Source of the DNA: Arcuatula senhousia
Taxonomy: Eukaryota > Mollusca > Bivalvia > Mytilida > Mytilidae
Length of the DNA stretch: 64,000 nucleotides
Reading direction: 5' to 3'
Assembly (NCBI GenBank): GCA_963971305.1
Contig: OZ020313.1
Span: forward strand, 52,090,203 to 52,154,202
Position 1 is the first letter of the stretch. Every line of letters begins with the position of its first letter. Below, piece after piece: positions 23,501 through 32,585 of the stretch. Position numbers and translations under genes: made by a program. Under the pieces are notes generated by a model. That model was given only the letters and a program-made list of their open reading frames with translations, did not search any database and had not been told where the DNA came from.

Positions 23501-26500
23501 TGCTTCGGATTTTCTCTATCTCTTATACTTTTCAAGTTATCAAGCCAAAAACAATGGTCTGACCCCCCTGTTCTATTTTTAGCAATGGCGGCCATGTTGG
23601 TTGGTCGACCTGTATATAATTCACAAACTTGGTAGAGGACATCCTAAAGATCAAGTGTACCAAGTATCAATGCAATCCCTTTAGTGGTTTCAGAAAAGAA
23701 GATCTTTGAAGAAAAGTTAACAGACGACGGATGACGGACGCCTAACGATGACATTAGCTCACTTCGGGTCAGGTGAGCTAAAAAACTGTGAAAATGGTCA
23801 ATTTTGACGATTAAGGGGAAATAACTCCCATAAGGGGTCGTCCCACAACTTTGAATCAATGGAGAGTTGTGTAGAGCTTTTGATGCTGATGAAGGAAGGT
23901 TTCTTTGGATTTTCTGTATCTCTTATAATTTTTGAGCTAAAAGCTAAAAACTATGGGCTGCCCCCCTGTTCTATTTTTAGTAACAGTAGCCATGTTGGTT
24001 GGTCGACATTCACAAATTTCACAAACTTGGTAGAGGACATCCTAAAGATCAAGTGTACAAAGTTTCAAAGCAATCCCATCAATAGTTTCAGAGAAGAAGA
24101 TATTTGAAGAAAAGATAAAGGACAGACTACGGACAGACAACAGACGACGTACACTTAATGATGACAATAGCTCACATAACCCTTCGGGTCAGGTGAGCTA
24201 AAAACACTATTTTTTGTCTTTATAAAGGGGCCATAACCCCTATAAGGGATCATCTGACAACTTTGACCAAATAGAGACTTTTGTAGAACTTTTAATACTG
24301 AAGCAGTAGAGTGGCATCAGATTTTCTATCTCTTATACTTTTTGATTGACAAGCAAAAACAGTTGTTTGACCCCCCCCCCATGGTCTATTTTTAGTTACA
24401 GGGGCCATGTTTTTTTAATGATCAAAAATCGAAGCATAAGTTTGGTGCAGGCCACCCTAAGGATCCTTCATACCAAGTTTCATTAAATTCTGTTCAGTTG
24501 TTTCAGAGGAGAAGATTTTAGAATTGTCAACAGAAGACGACAACGATGACACAGACAATGAACGCCAAGTGATGGTAATAGCTCACATGGACCTTTGGTC
24601 CAGGTGAGCTACAAAATTTGGAAGGTTCAAAAAACAAAACCTTTCATCTTATTTTTGACAAAGTTCTTGTTCATTCTCGTCATCATTTTTTGCAGATGTA
24701 CATGCTGTGTTTTTGCTTGTTACTTGAAGTCTTCATCTGTTTTCTCAAACCTTTTGGGGCACCATTATAAACATTATGGCATCATTCAATGTACATGTTG
24801 TATGCAGATGAAAGTTTGTATTGCACCCCATCATACATGTCTTAAGTTGCAACCTTATTGATATTTATATGCCAGTGTTGCTACGGTAGCTCTCTAATGT
24901 ACAGCTGGTAGAAAATCTTCCAAATTGCACAAGACTCAAAAATATGATGCAAAGAAAATTGTTCTTTCCAGTGTTCTCCTTTTTTCAAAAAGGTAAGGTG
25001 GGTGTTTTGAAAAACCACTGACCAACCGGGTTTTTTCTACTGCTTAACCCTTATCAATCGGGTTTTTTACAGAGGCCAATCTAGAGGGAAGTTCAGGGGT
25101 CTGGGTTCCTTTTTTGTTGCAAAAATTTATGATTTCATGAAAACTGTTGGCAAAGTTTGTCAAAATAGATTTGGACCCCCCTCTTGTTCTGAGGACCCCC
25201 CCCCCATTTTAAAAAAAATTTCTGGATCTGCCCCTGAAACCCTCTATTAGAGAGAGTGATTGTTTTACTAAAACCATAAAATGCACAGTATACAAACAAA
25301 GATACAGTAATAATAGCCTAAATTAAATCTAGGCTATTTTAAGAATTTTCTTTTATTTTTGTTTGGGCTAGAGTTATCTTTCTTTTCCTAATAGTTAGCC
25401 AATATGTTAATTTTCCCGCCAAAAAGTCACATGATCACAGCTCAAATGTAAACAAACACACTTGATTCGTTATTAGCATTGCAGAAGTTTTGTCATCAAA
25501 TATTCAAACTTTATTGTATGTTTTATGTTCTTTTTGTGGATTCAACTATATTTAAGTTGAAGGTAAATATCATTATTCTTTTTCTTTCAATAAAACCTTT
25601 GAATAAACCACATGGATGCATGTCATTCTGGACATGTGCCAGCAATTATTTATTTACATTTTCTCCATTTTTGATTGGATGATAAGAAATTTACATCGAT
25701 AAATAATTCTTAGCACCTCCTGTTTTACCTTGTGGACAAATTTCTTTTATGTTTGCTGGTCACCTATCGATCTATGGTTTTAATTGGCTTGGGTTATAAA
25801 AGTGTCACTCAATGTCTTCATTAAATTAGTAAAAAAAAATCTAATTAAACATGGAATTTTTTGAAAATTGCCAACCACCTTACCAAAATGAAGGGTGGTC
25901 GGCTCTGGAAAAAAGGTGGTCAGCACACCTGGCTTAAATGGTGAATGGAGAACACTGTGTTCTGTTATTCATTTAGGCTCAACAGCAACAGCAAATAAAC
26001 CCAATGAATGGCTGAGCAGAGGCAATGCTACAGCTGGTCCATGTGATATTATAGATGCAATTCAGTGTTCTATGTCCATGCTTTCCATGATGACTTCAAC
26101 CCCCCCCCCCCCCCCCAATTGTCAACTTTCCCTACTTGTATAGCAACATTCATTCGGTTTCAGTTTATGGAGTTAACATATCACAATTGATTGGTTTCTC
26201 CAAAGCTTGTGGGAATTACATTGATTTTCTTAGCAGAGCGTCAAGTCACGTTTGACACAAAAGTTGTTAACACAGGGTTATGTTGCTTCTCAGTTGCTGT
26301 CTTGGAATGTCTTCACACAAGAAATTTTACAGTAGACATCATGCAATCAAGGGATAGAAAACGAAAATCATTTTCTTTTTGAGTGTAAAAATTTAGAGAC
26401 TACAAGAAAAGATATTATTGAAAATTTAGAAAATAAATATAAAAACTTTCAACTCCTAAATCATGTGTAAATGCTAATAATAAATTCATTTGGCTATTTT

Positions 26501-27463
26501 CTAATGAAGATAAGTTTATTTTTAACCAAACATATAATCTCTTGATTAATCTACAAAAAAAGGGATCAGAAATTTTAGAGTCACTCAATTAACCTTCAAT
26601 TATTTATAAATATAATTTCATTTGGGTCATGAACCTGTAATACTAAAATTAGTATGATTTTCTTATTGTACTTATGATAATTTTTTTGTTTTAGTATTTG
26701 TAACATTTGTAAATGGGATGAATGTTTTTTTTCTTTTTTCTTTTCTTTGTGCATGTTGTATATCGTGCTCAGTATCATTGATTTGATTGCACTCATAGAA
26801 AAATATATGATTTCTATCTCTCAGATGAATGCAGATGTTGGTTTGTCATAGGGCTTTGTTTTGTCTTCCTTCACTGGATTTGACTCACTAAATTGGCTAA
26901 ATTGGAAATTGGCAGTGCGACGGGTGTGCTATAGCAGGCAGGAACTGCTTACTCTTCCGGAGCACCTGAGTTCACTCTCGTAACAACTGAGTTTGTTTTG
27001 TTAATTGCTATTCAATAGTTTTTGTGTTTCCATGTTTTATATGTTGTCTGTTTTTGTCCGGTTCTTGTTGGTGTTTACCCGCCCCCACCCTGCTTTCTCC
27101 ACCACCTCAACCCTGGTACCTCTGTCCTCCCACCTACCCCTGCTTCCTACCCCATCCCCCCTCATTGGTAGTGGTACCTCTGCTTCTTTATTCCTATATT
27201 AAGTTAACATTGCCTGGTTTAAAATAACAAAACATGTCAACGCATAACCCCTTTATAGTTTGTTCAGAATAGACAGGTTAAAAATAGTAATTAAAAAATG
27301 AAAGGGAATAAAATATGTAGCTCGGTCGATTTAGACAATTTTTTGATTATTTGGAGTTTGGTTTTGTTCAAACTTGCCAAGAATATTGTTTTGGTTGTTC
27401 CTCTTGTAATGTTTCATGTCTTGGTCTTCTCCAGAAAGCTAGTTTAGAGAATAAACAGCCCAT
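8411..27463 (-). CDS. RP2: RP2-like protein, ARL3 GTPase-activating protein (nine exons)
   Basis: Joining 27463-27378, 19319-19199, 17805-17714, 16869-16697, 14937-14834, 11676-11548, 10900-10820, 9673-9574 and 8586-8411 gives 1062 nt with no internal stop: 353 residues, against 350 in human. RP2 stimulates GTP hydrolysis on ARL3 and so controls delivery of lipidated cargo to cilia. Visible: N-terminal MGC (myristoylation and palmitoylation); a cofactor-C-like beta-helix with repeated CxxC/DC motifs ([28 protein letters not shown]); the CQQFRTRDC segment with Arg119, matching the human catalytic Arg118; TQPIIE with Glu139; then, from about residue 236, an NDK-like domain ending [12 protein letters not shown]. 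All other introns are GT-AG; the first uses GC-AG. The ATG at 27463 has A at -3 and G at +4. The neighbouring introns hold copied splice acceptors and several transposons. Confidence 0.95.
9574..9673 (-). CDS. RP2: RP2 exon 8 (residues 263-295 and one base of residue 296)
   Basis: The acceptor is ATTTTAG and the donor is GTATGT at 9573. It reads [33 protein letters not shown], parallel to the human VQTKEVSMKAEDAQRVF region. It ends in phase 1. Confidence 0.92.
10820..10900 (-). CDS. RP2: RP2 exon 7 (residues 236-262)
   Basis: The acceptor is TTTTTCAG and the donor a strong GTAAGT at 10819. It reads [27 protein letters not shown], the first strand and helix of the NDK-like domain. Phase 0 at both ends. 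Confidence 0.92.
11548..11676 (-). CDS. RP2: RP2 exon 6 (residues 193-235)
   Basis: It reads [43 protein letters not shown], matching the human linker between the beta-helix and NDK-like domains (DAVVQDYVPIP and IVPISRGQRQKSSDE). It is 43 codons, phase 0 at both ends; the donor is GTTTGT at 11547. Its acceptor ATTTTACAG is the last of 18 tandem copies of the same acceptor plus the first 36 bases of the exon. Confidence 0.93.
11641..12534. repeat. 50-bp tandem array: 18 copies of the RP2 exon-6 splice acceptor and exon start
   Basis: Eighteen units of 50 bp run head to tail and are continuous with RP2 exon 6. On the minus strand each unit is a pyrimidine-rich TTTTTATTTTACAG acceptor followed by the first 36 bases of the exon (GATGCCAAAGTTGAGGACTA onward). 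Eleven units keep the canonical AG, two have it moved one base (ACAAG) and five have lost it (ACATG or ACATA). Units 6 and 13 share unique changes, as do 7 and 14, and 9 and 16, so a 7-unit (350-bp) block was itself duplicated. Only the unit at 11641-11690 leads into the full exon. It spans nearly 0.9 kb of intron 5. Confidence 0.95.
12600..12800 (+). repeat. Diverged copy of interspersed repeat family D
   Basis: It contains the phrases 'acctgagttcact', 'gttgattacaattaagttgtttta' and 'ttggtgtttaccaattttgc', which recur in better form at 17160-17345, 26890-27085 and, inverted, at 45425-45620 and 63300-63500. Non-coding; it lies in RP2 intron 5. Confidence 0.5.
13364..14556. mobile_element. Mariner-like non-autonomous element, 1.19 kb
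   Basis: CCGTATTTTGCCGTGTATAG with six further matching bases at 13364 is repeated perfectly inverted at 14531-14556, and TA flanks each end (13362-13363, 14557-14558). TA duplication and a CCGTATTTT-type end suggest the Tc1/mariner superfamily. No transposase frame is present; the only frame near the right end reads out into the terminal repeat and is not considered a gene. It lies in RP2 intron 5. Confidence 0.8.
14834..14937 (-). CDS. RP2: RP2 exon 5 (residues 158-192)
   Basis: The acceptor is TTTTTTGCAG and the donor is GTTTGT at 14833. It reads [35 protein letters not shown], aligning with the human FKDAGLSIFNN and NIHDFTP stretch. The 5' 40 bases of this exon and its acceptor are repeated upstream in the intron (see 14938-15215). 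The exon begins in phase 1 and ends in phase 0. Confidence 0.92.
14938..15215. repeat. 74-bp tandem copies of the RP2 exon-5 acceptor and exon start (candidate mini-exons)
   Basis: The acceptor and first 40 bases of exon 5 recur at a 74-bp period in intron 4. Acceptor AG dinucleotides lie at 14939-14938 (true exon), 15013-15012 and 15087-15086. Two more diverged copies follow near 15120-15165 (AG lost) and 15185-15206. The two clean copies each have, 42 nt after the AG, a donor AACAG|GTGAAA that the real exon lacks, so they look like complete 42-nt exons at 15011-14970 and 15085-15044. The 18-nt segment 15204-15187 also lies between AG and GT. Confidence 0.9.
15715..16215 (+). repeat. Interspersed repeat family C, copy 1
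   Basis: Phrases 'agctagttgtcagtaactt', 'agtgttctcaagagagt', 'caatagggggaa', 'taaccccgccacatttta' and 'gtcgcgtacacttattcc' occur in the same order at 43590-44080. A shorter copy covers 62400-62490. About 500 bp and non-coding. The class is unknown; the end, 'tattccacatctcaatatcgtct', is the best preserved part. Confidence 0.65.
16215..16390. repeat. Short direct repeat next to family C
   Basis: Two imperfect copies of 'gccatatcaa..catc.cttgcacaaaagtgggc' lie at about 16290-16330 and 16340-16380, followed at 16490-16600 by an inverted pair around 'ggtctcggcttacgcctcgacc'. No gene is seen. Confidence 0.4.
16697..16869 (-). CDS. RP2: RP2 exon 4 (residues 100-157 and one base of residue 158), with catalytic Arg
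   Basis: The acceptor is TTTCCAG and the donor is GTATCA at 16696. It reads [18 protein letters not shown], then [38 protein letters not shown]. This is the most conserved exon and holds Arg119 and Glu139, the residues that correspond to the human GAP-active Arg118 and Glu138. It ends in phase 1. Confidence 0.95.
17160..17345 (+). repeat. Interspersed repeat family D copy
   Basis: It reads 'ttctggagcacccgagttga', 'gttgattgctattcag', 'ttggtgtttactg' and 'ctttcagacttttgacatga' in the same order as the copies at 26890 and, inverted, 45425 and 63300. It lies in RP2 intron 3 (between exons 4 and 3). It may be a SINE-like family, but no polymerase III boxes were identified. Confidence 0.55.
17714..17805 (-). 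CDS. RP2: RP2 exon 3 (residues 70-99 and two bases of residue 100)
   Basis: The acceptor is TTTTTAG and the donor is GTAATT at 17713. It reads [18 protein letters not shown] and [12 protein letters not shown], the CxxC-rich strands of the beta-helix. It ends in phase 2; the split codon AG|T gives Ser100. Confidence 0.92.
18661..18684. repeat. ATTG tetranucleotide microsatellite
   Basis: About five perfect units of ATTG occur in RP2 intron 2. Confidence 0.8.
19199..19319 (-). CDS. RP2: RP2 exon 2 (residues 29-69)
   Basis: The acceptor is CTTTCAG at 19326-19320 and the donor is GTATAA at 19198. It reads [12 protein letters not shown], then [19 protein letters not shown] and NCE, matching the start of the RP2 beta-helix domain. 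The exon starts with the last base of Trp29 and ends in phase 0. Confidence 0.92.
21466..21862. repeat. Tandem duplication of about 165-230 bp in RP2 intron 1
   Basis: The segment starting 'aaccaaaacctatcgaaaca' and ending 'cttacatctacatgtaa' occurs twice, at 21468-21632 and 21633-21862. The second copy has about 65 extra bases. The near identity of the shared parts points to a recent event. Confidence 0.8.
22136..22697 (+). repeat. Hairpin-ended repeat, family E, with three internal tandem units
   Basis: Three units of about 145 bp carry 'catgctggaaat.gaact.gacctgta', 'aaatatcatt.aaatcc' and 'gttttcaagttattggtcgg'. The element starts near 'ggataccccgccac' and ends in a hairpin at 22667-22693 (TACCCTGCCACA paired with TGTGGCGGGGTA) followed by TAAAAA. 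It shares its plan with families A and B: tandem body, GAC-rich stretch, hairpin, A-rich end. Confidence 0.65.
23080..24613 (+). repeat. Three consecutive family A hairpin-ended repeats
   Basis: Copies end at hairpins 23755-23780, 24168-24200 and 24579-24611, each with GGTGAGCTA at the right end. Each carries 'ccccctgttctatttttag', a 'gccatgttggttggtcgac' or related phrase, 'tttcagagaagaagat' and a stretch of GACGG-like units before the hairpin. The first copy has lost part of the left hairpin arm. They lie head to tail in RP2 intron 1. No coding function is inferred from the short frames inside them. Confidence 0.7.
24969..25957. mobile_element. hAT-like non-autonomous element, 989 bp
   Basis: CAGTGTTCTCC at 24969 is mirrored by GGAGAACACTG ending at 25957; CAGTG-type ends are typical of hAT transposons. 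Just inside both ends an 'aaccacc/ggtggtc' rich segment is also inverted. The flanking 8-mers GTTCTTTC and TGTTCTGT are only partly similar, so the duplication is eroded. There is no transposase frame. Confidence 0.6.
26100..26116. repeat. Poly-C tract of 17 bases
   Basis: An uninterrupted run of C occurs in RP2 intron 1. Read length here is likely to be error-prone. Confidence 0.85.
26355..26591 (+). pseudogene. LINE reverse transcriptase C-terminal remnant
   Basis: One frame reads [35 protein letters not shown] and, after a frameshift, [20 protein letters not shown] and [15 protein letters not shown] up to the stop. An 'E-x-HFLxxC..Y/L...R' segment followed by a short helix is typical of the C-terminal zinc-finger region of LINE proteins. 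It is a broken fragment in RP2 intron 1. Confidence 0.5.
26890..27085 (+). repeat. Interspersed repeat family D copy
   Basis: It reads 'gcgacgggtgtgctatagca', 'cttccggagcacctgagttc', 'ttgttaattgctattcaata' and 'gttggtgtttaccc'. It is followed to 27190 by a C-rich, T-rich stretch. The inverted copies at 45425-45620 and 63300-63500 align along its whole length. Confidence 0.65.
27378..27463 (-). CDS. RP2: RP2 exon 1 (residues 1-28 and two bases of Trp29)
   Basis: Reads [16 protein letters not shown] and EEQPKQYS, then TG. Gly2/Cys3 form the lipidation signal. The frame is open upstream to an ATG at 27583, but homology begins at the ATG at 27463. The exon must end after TG at 27378 to join exon 2 in frame as S-W-D, giving the donor GCAAGT at 27377-27372, which is the consensus of GC-AG introns. 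The GT five bases further on would give a stop after joining. Confidence 0.9.
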
Positions 27464-29080
27464 CTTTTTGAACATGAAATATCTTGCCGGTAAACAGGAA
27501 ATGGATACCGACGCACAACAGGTGCGCGCTAAATAAGCAAAGTCTAAAATATGCAAGGCGAATACGGATTGGAACCTTAACAACCTGAAAACGGGTTTTC
27601 CATTAAAAAATCTTTAGAAATTTTTTGTCAATGGTCTTTTTAATTATATTCATAAATTCTTATGTTTTCGAAATATATAGATAAAAAAAGATTTTTCAGG
27701 CATAATTTTTTCCCGATTTCTAATGGAAGAACTGAAATAAATAAAATAAGCTAATTAAATATCAATGAAAGTGAACAGATATCTCAAATTTTCGTGTCAA
27801 AGTTTTAGACTCGGTAATGTAATGATTTTTTTATTGTTTCCATTGTAGGAGAATAGGATTTTTGTTATCTCCCTTGACAAATGTTAATTATTTTCTAAAT
27901 AGTTCTAATTAAATGATGTCCGTTTTAAAGTAGTTCAAATACTTGTAGTTAAATAATTATTAAATATTAGATTTGTTTTTCCGAACGAGATATATTATTT
28001 TTCATTATATTTTTGAAATTCTAAAGTTTTTTACATACCCTGAAATTTACATATTTTTGATTTCGGAAGTTAATTTACCTTTTGATGTTAGATTGTCTTA
28101 GGACGGCTTTGTCGTCCGCATCGGGGTATATTTTTCACTACCCTGTCAGTGTGGTCTCCTTTCTAAAGGTAACTTGTAGAAAGATTATTTTTTAGATCCA
28201 TTTTTGAAGTAAATTTATTTCGAAGTGATTTACACTTGTTAAATTTTTGATTAGAAGTTCTAGTTTTTGACCGTTTTACATTTGTTGATATTTAAAAAGC
28301 TTGCTTGCCTTACTTTACACTTGTTTATTTATTGTTCCCTTTACATTTGTTGAATTGAAATATTTGCATTGTTGATAATTTAAACTTAATAAAAATGAAC
28401 TGTTGATTTGCCTACATCTGTGATGCCTCAGAAAATCTAATAAAACACACCAGAGATAGAAATAGAATTTAAAAAAAAAAACCTTAAAACAGTACTGCTG
28501 GAAGTTTAGCTCATCTAACCGAATTGACATAAAGTCATCACTTATTGTCAGTCGTCAAAACCTCATCCTCGAACCGCCCCTGTTACACCATCACAGAAGA
28601 CTTGCATTTTTTAAAGATCATATCATGATTGATCATATGTAACTAAAAATCTAAGAATACCAGATGAAAAAAATGCACCAAATTTTGTTTGCATATTTGA
28701 AGAATATAAAGATAAAGATATTTTATTTCCTAATCATAGGGCTCATTACAAAAATGTTATCACATATTAAAGTAAAAATCTTCCACTCGCACACACTCAG
28801 ACATACAGCTATGATGATTGATTTAACAGAACAACATATAAATGGAAATCATTTGCTTGACAAAAAAAATATAGCAATTAATGTAATACAATTTTTGAAT
28901 ATATCAGTTATGAAGATTAAGTTATATGGCTCCTTACTAATGAGGATGAAGGAATTTTAAAAGAAATATGTTTTTATACCCCCAAAATCCGCCTACAATA
29001 TAGATGTCATAATTCGATATAAATTTACAAAATAGAAATATTTTTTATCAATATTACAATGATAATTTTATAAATACACA
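27464..29080. promoter_or_regulatory. Upstream flank of RP2; probable promoter and 5' leader near 27464-27600
   Basis: The first 130 bases upstream of the RP2 start codon are richer in CG dinucleotides (for example CAGGTGCGCGC near 27520 and GGCGAATACGGA near 27558) than the rest of the window, as expected for a promoter-proximal region. No TATA box or defined start site could be assigned. Beyond 27600 the DNA is AT-rich without genes; the 98-codon frame at 28664-28960 has simple AT-driven composition and is not called. Confidence 0.35.
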
Positions 29081-29084
29081 TTTT

Positions 29085-29425
29085 TAAGGTGCTCTGACCT
29101 GTCATATACAAACTGGAATCGTTACAGAGGAGGGCAGTCAGATTTGTTAAAGGAACTAGTAGCTCCAGCCAAATGATCAGAGACTTGGGATGGCAGACGC
29201 TCCAACAGCGCCGATAGTCATATGATGTACCGTATTGTGTACTACCTAGTGGAAATCCCAGCTGCACAATATTTACACCCCGCAAGCAAGCCTGAGCACA
29301 GGAGGGAACACACTACGATACATCATCCCATTCTGTAAACCGATATCTATCGACATTCCTACTTCCCGTCAACAGTCAGACTGAAACAGTTGCCCGAACA
29401 CCTGGCCACTTCCAAGACCCTGGAC
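29085..29425 (+). pseudogene. LINE reverse transcriptase C-terminal remnant, 5' part
   Basis: Frames read YKLESLQRRAVRFVKGTSSS, SQMIRDLGWQTLQQRR, stop, then MMYRIVYYLVEIPAAQYL, HPASKPEHRREHTT and, after another break, STVRLKQLPEHLATSKTLD. LQRRAVRFV corresponds to IQHRAARFV in the LINE at 415-1893, so it is the same broad group. It is interrupted at 29425 by the 21-bp array element, and the sequence continues at 30595 with FKSGLA. Confidence 0.65.
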
Positions 29426-30594
29426 TATGGCACGCCATATTTATATTTATTCCTCTTTAAAGATATCTCATAAAATTTATAAGATATCTCGTATACTTTA
29501 TAAGATATCTAATTAAATATATAAGATATCTCATATAAATGGTAGTTTATAAGATATCTTATAAAACATATGAGATATCTTATAAAACATATAAGATATC
29601 TTATAAAACAAATAATATATCTTATAAAACATATAAGATATCTCATAAAGTTTATAAGATATCTTATAAAGATTATTAGATATCTCATATAAAATAATTT
29701 ATAAGATATCTTATAAAACTTATAAGATATCTTATAAAACTAATAAGATATCTTATAAAGTTTATAAGATATCTCATAAAGTTTATTAGATATCTTATAT
29801 ATTTTATGAGATATCTTATAAGTTATTTTTTATAAGATATCTCATAAAGTTTACGAGATATCTTATAAACTTTATAAGATATCTTATAACTTTTATTAGA
29901 TATCTTATAAATTATTTTATATAAGATATCTCATAATCTTTATAAGATATCTAATAAACTTTATGAGATATCTTATATGTTTTATAAGATATCTTATATG
30001 TTTTATGAGATATCTTATATGTTTTATAAGATATCTCATATGTTTTATAAGATATCTTATAACTCCCATTTATATGATATATCTTATATATTTTATAAGA
30101 TATCTTATATTTTTATAAGGCCTCTTTAAAGATATCTCATATACTTTATAAGATATCTCATAAAGTTTATAAGATATCTGATAAACTTTATAAGATATCT
30201 TATAAAAAATAATTTATAAGATATCTCATATACTTTATAAGATATCCTATAAACATTATGAGATATCTTATAAACTTTATCAGATATCTTATAAACATTG
30301 TGTTTAGTAGATATCTCATTATCTTTTGAAGATATCTTATATAGTAAATAAGATATCTTATAAAATTTATAAGATATCTCATAAAGTTTATAAGATATCT
30401 TATAAAGTATATGAGATATCTTATAAATTATTTTTTATAAGATATCTCATAAAGTTTATAAGATATCTTATAAAGTTTATAAGATATCTTATAAACTTTA
30501 TGAGATATCTTATAACGTATATGAGATATCTTATAAAGTTTATGAGATATATTAAAGAGGAATAAATGTAAAAACGGCTTGCCATACTATGGCA
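29426..30594. mobile_element. Foldback-type element made of 21-bp palindromic units
   Basis: About fifty units of ATAAGATATCTTATAAANTTT type, each with a GATATC palindrome, fill 29460-30555. The ends form an inverted repeat of about 34 bp: TATGGCACGCC at 29426 and its partner ending at 30586, both leading into TTTATTCCTCTTTAA. The 8-mer CTATGGCA occurs at 29425-29432 and 30587-30594. The element interrupts a LINE remnant (CTGGAC before, TTTAAG after). A second CCTCTTTAAAGATATC junction at 30119 suggests two arrays joined. Long frames on both strands that read IRYLIKF over and over are a product of the 21-bp period, not genes. Confidence 0.75.
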
Positions 30595-30790
30595 TTTAAG
30601 TCCGGGCTTGCCATGACGGAATAGACATCGCACAGTTTATAACGTTTTTTACAAGCACACTGTTTACAGACTGCAGTCAAGCCCCACTGTAAATCGTCCG
30701 CGCACCCGACATTCCTTGCACATACATCCAGCATCACAGTGCGATGATGCTCCAGTCCACGGAAGATGGATACCGGTTGAAATATGTTCA
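30595..30790 (+). pseudogene. LINE remnant, 3' part after the array
   Basis: It begins TTTAAGTCCGGGCTTGCC (FKSGLA), which continues the TLD end of the remnant at 29425 in frame. The following 150 bases are GC-richer than the surroundings and probably LINE 3' untranslated sequence. Confidence 0.5.
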
Positions 30791-32032
30791 GTCATTGAAT
30801 GCTTTATTGTAAAATTATTCAGAATCACTTTATGTGATGTCTTGCCTTTTGAAGGCCCTTGATTGAAAAAAAAGCCCTTCTAGTTTACATATAATCGGAT
30901 AATTTGGACAAGTTTTTACTTTTGAAATCTTAGAGCTTATTCTTTATTTTGATTTATTATACTTTTATTACATTTCGGATTTAATGCAAATATTAGTAAC
31001 ATCGTCCTTTTGAGTGAAAACGCTTTTCAGTAAAAACATTATAACAAAAACTCTTAACTTTGTACAGAAATGTGACTGGAAATTCTGATTTTTAGGTTTC
31101 CAAAGATCTGTCTATATTATTATTTACATACTTTACTCTATAATTTTATAGTTCTTGACACTTTTTGTAATCCGCAATTATCTTTTGGTTTTAAAATCGA
31201 ATTTGTTAAACGGCTAATTCTCGTGCAGTCTTTTACATAATATTTCATGTTTTATCATGTTAATCTTTTTAAAAAGATCAGCCGTTTCGTGTTCAGTCAG
31301 ATTGGATATCAGTACACTGTACTTATGCTGAACGGTTCCATCTATGTAAAATGGTGATCTTACATTTGAGCAAGGGCACCAGCAGACGTCGAATTAAGGT
31401 ATCTCTTCAGTTCAGTCGCTAGTTCACAGCGAAACCCAGTTTTTTTAGACACTCTAGTAGTATTTCATTTGTGATACTGCAGTAGTCATATTTCTTCTGA
31501 TATTATTCTGATTCTTATAATCAGAACATCTGTCTGTGAGTCACAGAATAAAATGGCCTCGGTGTTCTTGCAATGTATTATCCGAAATTATATGGATAAT
31601 TTAGCATTTCCGAAAGTCGTTCATGTATAGAATATAGGTTGCATGCGGTCACGTAATTTCTAATGGATATTGTTTCTCTTCAAAAGAAACATCAAGTAAG
31701 GCCGTACCCACTGAGATATGGACCTTTAGGTGACGCATGCAGAAAAAAAACCCGCAAACTTTTGATCATGATGTCATAAAACTGTCCAAGATAACGACAT
31801 GTTCTGAATTAGTTTGCCTTTTAAAAATACAATCATTTAAAATTTAGTTGAATTCTACAGTGAAAAATGTCCGGAAAATGTTCCCGCGTCAACTTTTCTC
31901 TATAGAATATGTCGAAACCTATTTTCGAAATTCACACATATTAAAATGCAAAACTCTAGATGGAATTTGTTACATCTGCATGTGACACAAAAAAGCTACT
32001 ACTGCATTATTCAGGCATTGGATTAAATTAAT
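30791..32032. other. Non-coding AT-rich stretch
   Basis: No coding frame, RNA gene or bounded element was recognised. Confidence 0.5.
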
Positions 32033-32578
32033 CATAGACCTGTATATTAAATAGATTTGCAACTTGTATATGTGTGAAAATATCACTGGTTTATAAATGA
32101 GAGTTTGTTTATTTTTCTAACTACTTTTATGCCTTTCTATGGATTCGAATTAATCCAAATAATTGCATTAAAAAGAGAAAAGATGAAGAAATATCTGTGT
32201 GAAAATTTCATTTAATTTGGTTGAGGAATAAACTTTTTGTGACAATCTAAAGTAAAAACTTTACGAAATTTTGTAAAATGTTGTATTTTCATGAAAACTA
32301 GGGTAGTATGGGCTCTTTTGATACTCCTCTAAAGTTCCAAAGGTTACAAAAGTAATTTTAACACATATAAAATCTCAGAACATTAATGAATGGCTGTAAA
32401 AAGAATCATGTAAAGATCTATAGTGGTTTTTGAGATATTACAGTATAAACAGAGACTATATATACAGTATAACGTTGTACATTTCAAATTGTTGATTTTG
32501 TACGAAATCTTGTTTATTTGCATGATATATTGTGAGATTTCACCAATTTGCAAATCCATTCTAATACACAGGTCTATG
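32033..32578. mobile_element. MITE of the CATAGACCTGT family, copy 1
   Basis: The left end CATAGACCTGTATATT is matched inverted by AATACACAGGTCTATG on the right (one mismatch). AATTAAT flanks both sides (32026-32032 and 32579-32585), a 7-bp target-site duplication. The 546-bp body aligns with that of copy 2. No frame is seen. Confidence 0.85.
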
Positions 32579-32585
32579 AATTAAT

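Noticed and set aside
27005..27227. Two overlapping frames rich in Pro, Leu and Ser
   Set aside because: They come from a C- and T-rich tract at the end of a family D repeat in RP2 intron 1.
30200..30633. Overlapping frames on both strands encoding IRYLIKF-type repeats
   Set aside because: They follow from a 21-bp (seven-codon) palindromic array that is open in several frames; there is no start context or non-repetitive domain.
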